A stretch of DNA of 64,000 bases from Kutzneria sp. CA-103260 (GCF_018263855.1 NZ_CP073318.1:5828001-5892000); one strand, 5' to 3'. Counted from the stretch's first letter, positions 1 to 8,836 are shown. The notes: a model not told the origin generated them from the sequence alone. Numbers and translations are program-made.

Positions 1-155
1 GAGCCGTTGACGGAGCCGACGGACGTGCCGGTGACCAGGTCGGGGGTGACGCCGCGGTCCGCGAGCGCCCGCAGCATGCCGACCTGGATGGCCCCGAGGC
101 TGCCGCCACCTCCGAGCACGAACCCGACCGGCGCGGGCAGACAGATCCGATCCAC
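1..155 (-). CDS. Patatin-like phospholipase, N-terminal fragment
   Basis: The gene runs off the left edge, so only about 51 residues are present. The start is the GTG at 153-155. The fragment shows the two hallmark motifs of patatin-family serine lipid acyl hydrolases: an early glycine-rich oxyanion loop (LGGGGSLGAIQ) and the nucleophile elbow GTSVGS about 25 residues later. The Ser of that elbow would form the Ser-Asp dyad; the Asp lies outside the window. Bacterial members release fatty acids from membrane lipids. The substrate cannot be inferred here. Confidence 0.8.
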   Translation of the reverse strand, partial: MDRICLPAPVGFVLGGGGSLGAIQVGMLRALADRGVTPDLVTGTSVGSVNG

Positions 156-272
156 GGCCGCATCGTGCCAGCTCAGCCGTCCGGCCGCCGGGAAGGCCTG
201 GGCACGGGTCTAACTGGCCGTTGACGGCGGTGTAGCCGGTCTGTAACGCTGTGAGTCCTGTCACGCAAAAAC

Positions 273-290
273 TTAACAGGCTGCCGTTAA
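273..290. promoter_or_regulatory. Short inverted repeat upstream of the GH87 gene
   Basis: TTAAC and GTTAA arms separated by eight bases lie about 65 bp before the alpha-1,3-glucanase start. The position suits an operator or part of the promoter. The arms are only 5 bp, so this is a weak call. Apart from it, 156-355 holds only a ribosome binding site. Confidence 0.3.
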
Positions 291-355
291 TTTCTGGCAT
301 GAGTCCGGAAGATTCTCGCCACACCCCTGCTGCCAGACGAGAGGTAGACGACTCG

Positions 356-3300
356 ATGAGCGCTCCCCGACCCCTGCGGAGACTGGCAGCGGCGCTGCTC
401 GGTCTCGGCCTGTTAGCGATGGGCGGGCCGGCCATCGCCGCCGGCGCGCCGGCGGCCAGACCAGCCGCGACGATGACTCCGACCGTCACGGCGGCGGCCA
501 GCAGCGCCACCGGCGCGCAGCCCGCCAGCAAGATCATCGATTCGGATCCCAACTCGTACTGGCAGAGCTCGGGCTCGGCGTTCCCGCAGTGGGCGCAGGT
601 CGACCTGGGCAAGGTCACCCGGTTCGGCGGCGTGGTGATGAAGGTGCCGGCCGCCTGGACCAGCCGCACCGAGACGCTCGCCGTGCAGGGCAGCAACGAC
701 GGCAAGACCTTCAACACCATCGTCGAGTCCAAGGCGTACGGCTTCGACCCCAGGTCCGACAACACGGTCCGGGTCGACTTCGGCGCGGTGCTGTCCCGGT
801 ACGTGCGCGTCGAGGTCACCGGCAACTCGGCCGGCTCCCAGGCCCAGCTGTCCGACCTGGAGGTCGTGCCGGCCGCGGTCGCGGCCACCAACCTGGCCGC
901 CGGCAAGACGATGACCGCCAGCGGCTACGTGCAGAACTACACGCCGGCCAACGCCAACGACGGCAACCAGAGCAGCTACTGGGAGAGCACCAACAACGCC
1001 TTCCCGCAGTGGCTCCAGGTCGACCTCGGGGCCTCGGTCAGCAGCACGCAGATCGTGCTCAAGCTGCCGACCGCCAACTGGGGCGCCCGCACCCAGACGC
1101 TGGCCGTGCAGGGCAGCACCGACGGCAGCAACTTCTCCCAGATCGTCGCCTCCGCCGGCTACACCTTCGACCCGGCGTCGAACAACACCGTGACGGTCAA
1201 CTACACCCCGCTGACCACCCGGTACCTGCGGCTGAACATCACCGGCAACACCGGCTGGCCGGCCGGCCAGATCTCGGAGTTCGAGGTGTACGGCCCGGCG
1301 TCCGGCGACACCCAGGCCCCGACCGCGCCGGGCAACCTCGCCTACACCCAGCCGGCCTCCGGCCAGATCGCGCTGACCTGGTCCGCCTCCACCGACAACG
1401 TCGGTGTCACCGGCTACGACATCTACGCCAACAACGCGTTGCGCACCAGCGTTTCCGGCACCACGCTGAGCTACACCGACAGCCAGCCGGACACCGCGAC
1501 CGTCACCTACTTCGTGCGGGCGCACGACGCCGCCGGCAACCAATCCGGCAACAGCAACAGCGTCACCAGGTCCGGCAGCGGCGGCGGCAACCCCGGCACC
1601 AACCTGGCCGTGGGCAAGCCGATCACCGCGTCCTCGACCCAACTGAACTTCGTCGCCACCAACGCCGACGACAACGACACCACCACCTACTGGGAGGGCG
1701 CGGGCGGCACGTATCCGCAGACCCTGACCGTGCAGCTGGGGTCCAACGCGGACACCAGCTCCGTGGTGGTGAAGCTGAACCCGGCCAGCATCTGGGGTCC
1801 GCGGACGCAGACCATCGAGGTGCTGGGCCGCGAGCAGAGCGCCACCGGCTTCACCAGCCTGGTGCCGGCGACCACCTACTCCTTCGACCCGGCCAGCGGC
1901 AACACCGTCACCATCCCGGTGTCCGCGCGGGTCGCCGACGTGCAGCTGAAGTTCACCGCGAACTCCGGCGCCGGCGGCGGCCAGGCGGCCGAGTTCCAGG
2001 TGATCGGCGTCCCCGCGCCCAACCCGGACCTGACCATCACCGGGTCGTCCTGGACGCCGACCTCGCCGGTGGAGACCGACAGCGTCACCACCAGTGCGAC
2101 CGTGAAGAACATCGGCACGCTGCCGGCCGGCGCCACCGACGTCAACTTCTACCTGGGCACCACCAAGGTCGGCACCGCGCAGGTCGGCGCGCTGGCCGCG
2201 GGCGCGTCCAGCACCGTGTCGGCGTCGATCGGCGCGCAGACAGCCGGGTCGTACCAGCTGACGGCCAAGGTGGACGAGTCCAACAAGGTCATCGAGCAGA
2301 ACGAGAACAACAACTCCTACACCAACCCGACCGCGCTGGTGGTGACGCCGGTGCAGAGCAGCGACCTGGTGGCCACCACCAACTGGACGCCGAGCAACCC
2401 GTCCGCCGGCAACCCGGTCGCGTTCTCGGTGACGCTGAAGAACCAGGGCACGATCGCGTCGGCCAGCGGCGCGCACGGCATCACCGTGACGGTCAAGGAC
2501 GCCTCCAGCGGCTCGACGGTGGCCACGCTGACCGGCTCGTACAGCGGCGTGATCAACGCCGGGGCGACGGCCAGCCCGGTGAACGTGGGCAACTGGACGG
2601 CGGCCAACGGCAACTACACCGTGACCACCACGGTGGCCAACGACGCCAACGAGCTGCCCATCAAGCAGGGCAACAACACCAGCACCGCCAACCTGTTCGT
2701 GGGCCGCGGCGCCAACATGCCGTACGACTCCTACGAGGCGGAGAGCGGCGTGCTGGCCGGCGGCGCGACAGTCCTCAGTCCCAACCGGACGATCGGCGAC
2801 CCCGCGGGCGAGGCGTCCGGCCGGCAGGCCGTGGCGCTGACCCAGACCGGCGCGTCGGTGGAGTTCACCACCCGAGAGGCGACCAACACCCTGGTCACCC
2901 GGTTCTCCATCCCCGACGGCACTACGTCCACTTTGGACATCTACGTGGACGGCACACTGCTCAAGCCGATCAACCTGACCTCGCAGTACTCCTGGCTGTA
3001 CGGGGCGGAGGCCTCACCGTCCAACGACGCCGGCGCGGGCTCCCCGCGGCACATCTACGACGAGGCCAACGTGCTGCTCGGCACCACGGTGCCGGCCGGC
3101 CACAAGATCCGGCTGCAGAAGGACGCGGCCAACGGCGGCAACTTCTGGATCGACTTCATCAACCTGGAACTGGCCACCGCGCAGCCGAACCCGGACCCGG
3201 CGCACTACGCCGTGCCGGCCGGCTTCACCCAGCAGGACGTGCAGAACGCGTTCGACACGGTGCGCCAGAGCAGCACCCTGACCGGCGTCTACCTGCCGGC

Positions 3301-4360
3301 CGGCGACTACGCGGTCAGCGGCAAGATGACCATCTACGGCAAGGCGATCACCGTCGTCGGCGCCGGCCCCTGGTACACCCGGTTCGACGCGCCGAGCGGG
3401 CAGAGCAACACCGATCTCGGCTTCACCATCCAGAGCACGGCCAACGGCTCCAAGCTGTCCGGCTTCGCCGTGTTCGGCAACTACAACATCCGGCAGGACG
3501 GGCCGGGCAAGGTGTTCGACCTGGCCGGGGTCTCCAACCTGACCCTGGACAACATCTGGGTCGAGCACATGATGTGCATGTTCTGGGGCAGCAACGTGCA
3601 GAACATCACCATCAGCAACTCCCGGATCCGGGACACCTTCGCCGACGGCGTCAACATGACCAACGGCAGCTCCAACAACCACATCGTCAACGACGAGGCC
3701 CGGTCCACCGGCGACGACAGCTTCGCCATGTTCGCCGCCACCGACGCCGGCGGCGGCAACGAGACCGGCAACGTGTTCGAGAACCTGACCGCCGTGCTCA
3801 CCTGGCGGGCCGCCGGGTTCGCGGTGTACGGCGGCGAGGACAACACGTTCCGCAACCTGTACGTGGCCGACATGCTGACCTACGCCGGCATCACCGTCAG
3901 CTCGCTCAACTTCGGCTACCCGATGCGGGACTTCGGGCCGGATCCCACCACGATCCAGAACGTGTCGATCGTCAGGGCCGGCGGCCACTTCTGGGGCGCG
4001 CAGACCTTCCCGGGCATATGGATGTTCTCCGCCAACCAGAAGTTCCAGGGGATCAGGGTCAGCGACGTGGACATCGTCGACCCGACCTACAGCGGCATCA
4101 TGTTCCAGACCGACTACGTCGGCGGGGCGCCGCTGAACCCGATCACCGACACCGTGCTGACCAACGTGTCCATCAGCGGCGCGCAGCAGAGCGGTGACGC
4201 CTACAACGCCAAGTCCGGCTTCGGCATCTGGGCCAACGAGTTGCCGGAGGCGGGCCAGGGCCCGGCCGTCGGCTCGGCGACCTTCACCAACCTGAAGCTG
4301 TCCAACAACTACATCGACATCAGAAACACGACCAGCACCTTCACCATCACCCGCAACTAA
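356..4360 (+). CDS. Secreted GH87 alpha-1,3-glucanase (mutanase/mycodextranase type), multidomain
   Basis: Predicted to cut alpha-1,3-glucans such as fungal wall glucan outside the cell. The ATG at 356 follows an AGAGG-like site and gives 1334 residues. An in-frame start at 251 exists but would place the signal peptide internally. Order by approximate residue: signal peptide 1-32; F5/8C (discoidin) domains at 38-175, 177-316 and 414-550; fibronectin III at 318-405; two CARDB-like domains at 556-665 and 669-780; a beta-sandwich from 790 (YEAESG); a right-handed beta-helix from 950. In the helix, ADGVN (Asp1097) and GDDS (Asp1120, Asp1121) keep the 23-residue Asp spacing I recall for the GH87 catalytic aspartates. 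Discoidin domains joined to a GH87 unit are known in bacillar alpha-1,3-glucanases. Substrate specificity within GH87 is inferred. Confidence 0.85.
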   Translation: MSAPRPLRRLAAALLGLGLLAMGGPAIAAGAPAARPAATMTPTVTAAASSATGAQPASKIIDSDPNSYWQSSGSAFPQWAQVDLGKVTRFGGVVMKVPAAWTSRTETLAVQGSNDGKTFNTIVESKAYGFDPRSDNTVRVDFGAVLSRYVRVEVTGNSAGSQAQLSDLEVVPAAVAATNLAAGKTMTASGYVQNYTPANANDGNQSSYWESTNNAFPQWLQVDLGASVSSTQIVLKLPTANWGARTQTLAVQGSTDGSNFSQIVASAGYTFDPASNNTVTVNYTPLTTRYLRLNITGNTGWPAGQISEFEVYGPASGDTQAPTAPGNLAYTQPASGQIALTWSASTDNVGVTGYDIYANNALRTSVSGTTLSYTDSQPDTATVTYFVRAHDAAGNQSGNSNSVTRSGSGGGNPGTNLAVGKPITASSTQLNFVATNADDNDTTTYWEGAGGTYPQTLTVQLGSNADTSSVVVKLNPASIWGPRTQTIEVLGREQSATGFTSLVPATTYSFDPASGNTVTIPVSARVADVQLKFTANSGAGGGQAAEFQVIGVPAPNPDLTITGSSWTPTSPVETDSVTTSATVKNIGTLPAGATDVNFYLGTTKVGTAQVGALAAGASSTVSASIGAQTAGSYQLTAKVDESNKVIEQNENNNSYTNPTALVVTPVQSSDLVATTNWTPSNPSAGNPVAFSVTLKNQGTIASASGAHGITVTVKDASSGSTVATLTGSYSGVINAGATASPVNVGNWTAANGNYTVTTTVANDANELPIKQGNNTSTANLFVGRGANMPYDSYEAESGVLAGGATVLSPNRTIGDPAGEASGRQAVALTQTGASVEFTTREATNTLVTRFSIPDGTTSTLDIYVDGTLLKPINLTSQYSWLYGAEASPSNDAGAGSPRHIYDEANVLLGTTVPAGHKIRLQKDAANGGNFWIDFINLELATAQPNPDPAHYAVPAGFTQQDVQNAFDTVRQSSTLTGVYLPAGDYAVSGKMTIYGKAITVVGAGPWYTRFDAPSGQSNTDLGFTIQSTANGSKLSGFAVFGNYNIRQDGPGKVFDLAGVSNLTLDNIWVEHMMCMFWGSNVQNITISNSRIRDTFADGVNMTNGSSNNHIVNDEARSTGDDSFAMFAATDAGGGNETGNVFENLTAVLTWRAAGFAVYGGEDNTFRNLYVADMLTYAGITVSSLNFGYPMRDFGPDPTTIQNVSIVRAGGHFWGAQTFPGIWMFSANQKFQGIRVSDVDIVDPTYSGIMFQTDYVGGAPLNPITDTVLTNVSISGAQQSGDAYNAKSGFGIWANELPEAGQGPAVGSATFTNLKLSNNYIDIRNTTSTFTITRN

Positions 4361-4369
4361 CCCCCAACC

Positions 4370-4445
4370 CGCGAGTCCCGCTCTCAGGCAGCTGAATGTC
4401 GAGTTCCGAAACCGGCATCATGCTTGCCCGAGAGCGGGACTCGCG
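4370..4445. repeat. Dispersed palindromic repeat, copy 1
   Basis: Perfect 16-bp arms lie at 4370-4385 (CGCGAGTCCCGCTCTC) and 4430-4445, with about 44 bp between them that includes TGTCGAGTTCC. The same arms and inner motif recur at 50154-50229, and one arm recurs at 48865-48880. Copy 1 sits between convergent genes. Its right arm lies inside the last codons of the TetR gene, so it may also end transcription from both sides. It resembles a REP-type extragenic palindrome. Confidence 0.8.
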
Positions 4446-5017
4446 GGGGTTCGCAGGCCGTTGAGGAGCAGGGTGCAGACGGCGTCCAGAGCCTCGGCCA
4501 TGCCGGGGTTGTGCCATTCGGCGGCGAGGGCCGGGTGGTGGAAACGCATGGTGGCATGGAAAACGGCGAGGGCGGCCTGGGCGGGGTCGACAGCGGCGAA
4601 GTCGCCGGTGGTGACGCCGTCGGCGATGATGCGGCGCAGTTGGGCCAGCAGACCCTCCACATGCTCGATGGACGGAGCGTTGTGTTCGGCGGCCAGGATG
4701 CCGTAGGTGGCGAACAGCTCCGGGTCGTCGGAGGCCTTGGCCTGCTTGGCGGTGAACATCGCGAGGAGCCAGGCGCGCAGGCGGTCCGGCGGCGCCAGGC
4801 CGGTGTCGTCGGCGACCGGAGCGAGGGCGGCCAGGGCGGCCTGGAGCCAACGGCGGGTGACGGCCTCGCGCAGCGCCGCCTTGGACGGAAAGTGCCGGTA
4901 CACGGCGGCATGGCTGACCCCGAGCACCCGGGCCACGTCCTGCACGGTGGCCTTGGCCGCACCATGGCGACGGAGAACGTCCTCGGTGGCGGCGAGAATC
5001 CCGTCGGCGTCGAGCAT
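4418..5017 (-). CDS. TetR-family transcriptional regulator
   Basis: A 199-residue protein with an N-terminal helix-turn-helix at about residues 20-45 (VQDVARVLGVSHAAVYRHF) and a helical ligand domain with HATMRFHHP in the C-terminal half. Its ATG overlaps the TGA of the upstream aldo-keto reductase by one base, so the two are cotranscribed and probably translationally coupled. It likely represses its own operon in response to a small molecule, which cannot be guessed. The last dozen residues are read from the right arm of the palindromic repeat at 4370-4445, so the native C-terminus may have been replaced. Confidence 0.9.
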   Translation of the reverse strand: MLDADGILAATEDVLRRHGAAKATVQDVARVLGVSHAAVYRHFPSKAALREAVTRRWLQAALAALAPVADDTGLAPPDRLRAWLLAMFTAKQAKASDDPELFATYGILAAEHNAPSIEHVEGLLAQLRRIIADGVTTGDFAAVDPAQAALAVFHATMRFHHPALAAEWHNPGMAEALDAVCTLLLNGLRTPASPALGQA

Positions 5018-5976
5018 CAGCGTTCACTGTCCAAAAGAGACATCAGCGCCGGGGCGTAACGCTCGCCGGCGACGGCGTCGTGCGGCACGGCCCGCTCGAT
5101 GGCGGCCAGATCGTCGTCGCTGAGCACGATGTCGGCCGCTGGCAACGCTTCCTGGATCCGCCCAGGACGCTTGGCCCCGACCAGGGCGACGACGTTGGGC
5201 TGCGCCAGCACCCAGGCGATCGCCAGTTGCGCGACAGCGACGCCACGATCGTCGGCGACTCGCCGCAGCTGTTCAACAAGGGCAAGGTTCTGCGCGATGT
5301 TGCCGGCCGCGAACCAGGGCAGATGCGCCGGCCCATGGCCTTGCCACGCACCGGTCAACAGGCCGTGCGCGAGCACGCCGTAGGCGGTGACGCCGATGCC
5401 CAACTCCTGGCAGGTGGTCAGGATGTCGCGCTCGATGCCCCGGCTGAACAGCGAGTACTCCAGTTGAACGCTGGCGATCGGGTGCACGGCATGGGCCCGG
5501 CGGATCGTCTCCGACCCTACCTCGGACAGGCCGATGGCCCGCACATGCCCGGCCTCGACCAACTCGGCCAGGGCGCCGACGGTCTCCTCGATGGGCACGG
5601 AGTTGTCGAGCCGGGCCGGGAAGTACAGGTCGATGTAGTCGGTCCCGAGCCGCTGCAACGAGTAGGCCAGGAAGTTCTTGACCGCGACCGGACGGCAGTC
5701 CACGCCGTGGAAATGCTCGTCCGGACCGCGCAGCGCCCCGAACTTCAGACTCAGCGCCACTTTCTCCCGATCCTCGGGCCGCAGCGCGCGGCCGATGAGC
5801 ATCTCGTTGTGGCCCATGCCGTAGAAGTCGGCCGTGTCGAGCAGGGTGACGCCGGCGTCGATCGCGGCGCGGATCGTCGCGACACTGTCAGCCTCGCCAG
5901 CCGCGCCTCGACTGTCGGACATCCCGGCACAGCCCAGGCCGATCGAAGACACGCTCAGGGAGCCAAGTTGCCTCAT
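5017..5976 (-). CDS. Aldo-keto reductase family protein
   Basis: A 319-residue cytosolic TIM-barrel oxidoreductase expected to use NADPH. Asp47 (LLDTAD), Tyr52 (FYG) and Lys78 (LSLKFG) of the catalytic set are present. The position normally held by the catalytic His is Ala121 in YFPARLD. From memory, actinobacterial relatives with a PARLD motif exist, so this may be a subfamily trait and not decay. The ATG at 5974-5976 was chosen; an upstream extension runs into the neighbouring promoter. It is the first gene of a two-gene unit with the TetR gene. The substrate is unknown. Confidence 0.88.
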   Translation of the reverse strand: MRQLGSLSVSSIGLGCAGMSDSRGAAGEADSVATIRAAIDAGVTLLDTADFYGMGHNEMLIGRALRPEDREKVALSLKFGALRGPDEHFHGVDCRPVAVKNFLAYSLQRLGTDYIDLYFPARLDNSVPIEETVGALAELVEAGHVRAIGLSEVGSETIRRAHAVHPIASVQLEYSLFSRGIERDILTTCQELGIGVTAYGVLAHGLLTGAWQGHGPAHLPWFAAGNIAQNLALVEQLRRVADDRGVAVAQLAIAWVLAQPNVVALVGAKRPGRIQEALPAADIVLSDDDLAAIERAVPHDAVAGERYAPALMSLLDSER

Positions 5977-6008
5977 GCCGACCACGCTAGCCTGCCCGGT
6001 TACAGATT

Positions 6009-6776
6009 TCAACTTTTGTAACTTGTCACTTCGCTGTAGACGACCAAGGTCTGCTCGGGTCGTTCGGCCAGGTGGAACGCGGTGTACGCGAACTCGGTGA
6101 TCCGACACCCCGGCGGCCGAAGGCGTTTGCGGCCGCTCTGACGCACCTGCACGTCGTAGCGTGGCCACCAGGCCCGAACCTCGGCGCTGGCCGCGTGCAA
6201 CTCGTCGATCAAGGCCGTGAACCGCGGGTGGTCGGGGTGCCGGCCGGCCAGCGTGCGTAGCCGGGCCAGCAGACCGCGAGCCTCCGACTCCCAATCGACC
6301 ACCACCCGCCGCGCCACCGGCTCGGTGAAAACCCACCGGACGAAGTTCGGCCGCTGCGCGGTGAGGTTCGGGAACAGGTCGTCGGCGGCCTGGTTGTAGC
6401 TGAGCACGTCGTAGCTGTTGCCGATGATGTACGCCGGATTCGGTTGCAGCATCAGCGGAACGGCCGCCTCCTCGGCGGTGAGCCGCTCGTCGGCGACCTC
6501 GCCGGCCGGGGTCTGCCCGGCGAGCCGGAACAGGTGGTCGCGCTCGGCCCCGTCCAGCCGCAGCGCCTCGGCCAGCGCGGTGAGCACCTGCTCGGACGGC
6601 CGGATGTCCCGCCCCTGCTCCAGGTACGTGTACCAGGTGGCGCTGATGCCGGCCAGCAGCGCCAACTCCTCCCGGCGCAGCCCCGGGGTGCGCCGACGCC
6701 CAGTGCCGGGCAGGCCGACATCGGCCGGAGTGATCCGCTCGCGTCGGCTGCGCAGGAAAAGGCCGAGCTCCTGCAT
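6009..6776 (-). CDS. XRE-type regulator with MmyB-like ligand domain
   Basis: A 255-residue DNA-binding protein. Residues about 30-75 form a helix-turn-helix (REELALLAGISATWYTYLEQ), followed by the MmyB-type domain with the run PAYIIGNSYDVLSYNQAADD typical of the family. It faces the short-chain dehydrogenase at 6842 across a 65-bp gap. In actinobacteria such pairs commonly have the regulator controlling the adjacent oxidoreductase and itself. Repeated TACCAG motifs in the gap are candidate binding sites. Crystallographic work on the family suggests a fatty-acid-like ligand; nothing here confirms that. Confidence 0.9.
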   Translation of the reverse strand: MQELGLFLRSRRERITPADVGLPGTGRRRTPGLRREELALLAGISATWYTYLEQGRDIRPSEQVLTALAEALRLDGAERDHLFRLAGQTPAGEVADERLTAEEAAVPLMLQPNPAYIIGNSYDVLSYNQAADDLFPNLTAQRPNFVRWVFTEPVARRVVVDWESEARGLLARLRTLAGRHPDHPRFTALIDELHAASAEVRAWWPRYDVQVRQSGRKRLRPPGCRITEFAYTAFHLAERPEQTLVVYSEVTSYKS

Positions 6777-6787
6777 GACACCTCCAG

Positions 6788-6816
6788 TACCAGAATAAGC
6801 TCGCTCTGGATACCAG
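6788..6816. promoter_or_regulatory. Candidate operator in the divergent MmyB-type/SDR promoter
   Basis: Two direct TACCAG motifs (6788-6793 and 6811-6816) flank a TCTGG that pairs with the first one. They lie in the short gap between the divergent regulator and dehydrogenase. The link to the MmyB-type regulator is inferred from position. Confidence 0.35.
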
Positions 6817-6841
6817 GTTAGAGGCCGCCCAGACTGGAGTC

Positions 6842-7570
6842 ATGTCGGAACTCAAGGGCAAGGTCGTGGCCATCACCGGCGCGAGCAGCGGGATCGGCGA
6901 GGCGACCGCGTTGCTGCTGGCCGAGAAGGGAGCCCGACTGGTGCTCGGGGCCCGCCGGGAGGATCGCCTGGCCGAACTGGCCGAGCGCATCGGCGACCAG
7001 GCCAGGCACATCCGCACGGACGTCACCGAGCGGCAGGATCTGCACGAGCTGGTTTCGTTGGCGAACAAGGAGTTCGGCCGACTCGACGTGCTGGTCGGCA
7101 ACGCCGGGGTCGGCCCGATATCGCCGCTGGACGATCTCCGGGTCGACGAGTGGGACCAGATGGTGGACGTGAACATCAAGGGACTGCTGCACGGGATCGC
7201 CGCCGCCCTACCGGTGTTTCGCCGACAGGGCAACGGACACTTCGTCACCACGGCGTCCACGGCCGCGTTCCGCGTCGTGCCGGCGATGGCGGTCTACGCC
7301 GGCACGAAGGTCGCCGTGCGGGCCATCTGCGAGGGCCTGCGCCAGGAAGCCGGCGGCTCCCTGCGGGTCACCACCGTCTCCCCCGGCTTCGTCGACACCG
7401 CGTTCGCCGAGGCGTCGAGCAACGATCAGGTCCGCGCGGAGATCTCCGACCTGCGCGACCGGATCGCCATCCCGCCGGAAGCCGTCGCCCGGGCCATCGC
7501 CTTCGCGGTCGAACAGCCGGCCGAGGTCGACGTGAACGAGATCGTCGTGCGGCCGACCGCCCAGGCCTGA
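6842..7570 (+). CDS. Short-chain dehydrogenase/reductase
   Basis: A 242-residue classical SDR. The cofactor motif TGASSGIG is at residues 12-19, NAG follows the beta-4 strand, a catalytic Ser lies in TTASTAA, and YAGTK carries the Tyr and Lys. This is the usual length for single-domain NAD(P)-dependent reductases. It is transcribed away from the MmyB-type regulator and probably controlled by it. The C-terminal part (PPEAVARAIAFAVEQP) resembles the NADP-dependent YdfG-like group. The substrate is unknown. Confidence 0.9.
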   Translation: MSELKGKVVAITGASSGIGEATALLLAEKGARLVLGARREDRLAELAERIGDQARHIRTDVTERQDLHELVSLANKEFGRLDVLVGNAGVGPISPLDDLRVDEWDQMVDVNIKGLLHGIAAALPVFRRQGNGHFVTTASTAAFRVVPAMAVYAGTKVAVRAICEGLRQEAGGSLRVTTVSPGFVDTAFAEASSNDQVRAEISDLRDRIAIPPEAVARAIAFAVEQPAEVDVNEIVVRPTAQA

Positions 7571-7577
7571 GCCCGGC

Positions 7578-7781
7578 TCACTCCGGGGTGTCCTTGGGCG
7601 GGCGGCCCCGCCTCGGGATCCCGCCCACGCCCGAGGGCATCCGGCCGACGTCGACCAAGGCCTTGCGGAGCAGGAACTCGATCTGCGCGTTGGTGCTGCG
7701 CAGTTCGTCGGCGGCCCAGCGGGCCAGCGCGTCGTGGACCGCCGGGTCCAACCTCAGCAACACGCCCTTGCGCTCGGCCAC
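7578..7781 (-). CDS. Small ribbon-helix-helix-like protein
   Basis: A 67-residue protein that starts at GTG 7781 behind a strong GAGGGGGT site. The N-terminal MAERKGVLLRLDPAVHDALA and the following helix fit an Arc/CopG-type ribbon-helix-helix fold. The tail is basic (RRGRPPK, AT-hook-like). Related actinobacterial proteins often bind DNA, sometimes as antitoxins, but no toxin gene lies next to it. It converges on the SDR gene with an 8-bp gap. Two inverted repeats upstream (7802-7859) could be autoregulatory sites. Confidence 0.7.
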   Translation of the reverse strand: MAERKGVLLRLDPAVHDALARWAADELRSTNAQIEFLLRKALVDVGRMPSGVGGIPRRGRPPKDTPE

Positions 7782-7801
7782 GGCACCCCCTCGACTGACG
7801 A

Positions 7802-7859
7802 GTGATACTTCAACTCTAGCATGTAGATATCACCTTCCCCGAATGGTGACCAATTCACC
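7802..7859. promoter_or_regulatory. Two inverted repeats between the RHH gene and the lysozyme gene
   Basis: GTGATA (7802-7807) pairs with TATCAC (7828-7833) across 20 bases. GGTGA and TCACC (7845-7859) flank a 5-base centre. They occupy the divergent promoter region of the small RHH gene and the GH25 gene. Their function is inferred from location only. Confidence 0.35.
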
Positions 7860-7950
7860 GAAACACTGGTCCGACGGTTGGACATCGGCCACCATGCGAT
7901 CAACGCGGCCGCACACCCCTGCCGGCCGCGCTGAGCCTGGGGAGTCGCAT

Positions 7951-8754
7951 ATGCGCACCAGTCGAATCGCCGGCGTGCTGGCCGGCCTGCTACTCGTCAC
8001 CACCGCTGTGACCACCGTCAACGCCAACGCGGCCACCGATCCCGACGACCCGGCCCTGCACTGGGCCGGCTCCCAGGTGGCCAAGCACGAGGGCGGCGGC
8101 GGCGCCGGCTTCGCGCCGCTGGCCGGGCTGCCCGGCCTGGACGTCAGCAGCTACCAGGGCAACGTGGACTGGTCCTCGGTGGCGGCCAAGGGTGCGAAGT
8201 TCGCCTACGTCAAGGCGACCGAGGGCACCACCTACACCGACCCGACCTTCGCCCACCAGTACAACGGCTCCTACAACGCCGGCCTGATCCGCGGCGCCTA
8301 TCACTTCGCCCGGCCCAACAACTCCAGCGGCGTGGCCCAGGCCGACTACTTCGTCGCCCACGGCGGCGGCTGGTCCAAGGACGGCAAGACCCTGCCGCCC
8401 ATGCTGGACATCGAGTACGCGCCCAGCGGCGACCAGTGCTACGGCCTGAGCCAGGCCTCGATGCGCAGCTGGATCCAGGCGTTCAGCAACGAGGTGCACG
8501 CCAAGACCACGCGCTGGGCCACGGTCTACACCACCACCGACTGGTGGACCAAGTGCACCGGCAACTGGAGCGGCCTGAGCCAGACCAATCCGCTGTTCAT
8601 CGCCCGCTACAGCAGCAGCCCCGGCACCCTGCCGGCCGGCTGGGGCACCTGGACGTTCTGGCAGTTCGCGGACTCCGGCACGTTCCCCGGCGACCAGGAC
8701 CAGTTCAACGGCTCGGCGGCCCGACTGCTGGCGCTGGCCAACAACACCGCGTGA
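7951..8754 (+). CDS. Secreted GH25 lysozyme (N-acetylmuramidase)
   Basis: A 267-residue exported enzyme that cleaves the beta-1,4 bond between MurNAc and GlcNAc in peptidoglycan. It has a Sec signal peptide at 1-28 (cut near ANAA), then one GH25 barrel. GLDVSSYQG supplies the first conserved Asp, GAYHFARP follows in mid-barrel, and the catalytic DxE is in MLDIEY. The end motif TFWQFAD is typical. No separate wall-binding domain is present. It stands alone, with a strong hairpin downstream. It may act in wall turnover or against other bacteria. Confidence 0.92.
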   Translation: MRTSRIAGVLAGLLLVTTAVTTVNANAATDPDDPALHWAGSQVAKHEGGGGAGFAPLAGLPGLDVSSYQGNVDWSSVAAKGAKFAYVKATEGTTYTDPTFAHQYNGSYNAGLIRGAYHFARPNNSSGVAQADYFVAHGGGWSKDGKTLPPMLDIEYAPSGDQCYGLSQASMRSWIQAFSNEVHAKTTRWATVYTTTDWWTKCTGNWSGLSQTNPLFIARYSSSPGTLPAGWGTWTFWQFADSGTFPGDQDQFNGSAARLLALANNTA

Positions 8755-8800
8755 GACCGCGGATCCCCGCCCTGTGCGGGGCGGGGCCCGCTACCGGAAG

Positions 8801-8825
8801 GCCGGCCGGGATCACCCCGGCCGGC
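8801..8825. terminator. Bidirectional hairpin terminator
   Basis: A perfect 10-bp GC stem (GCCGGCCGGG at 8801-8810, partner at 8816-8825) with a 5-base loop lies between the convergent lysozyme and protease genes. There is no clear U tract, as is usual in high-GC actinobacteria. Confidence 0.7.
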
Positions 8826-8836
8826 CGCCGGTCACC

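Noticed and set aside
251..355. Upstream extension of the GH87 gene
   Set aside because: It would bury the signal peptide, while the ATG at 356 has a suitable ribosome site.
413..2476. Long minus-strand open frame opposite the GH87 gene
   Set aside because: Arg/Gly/Ala-rich translation without domains, a common by-product of high GC; the plus-strand protein has clear domains throughout.
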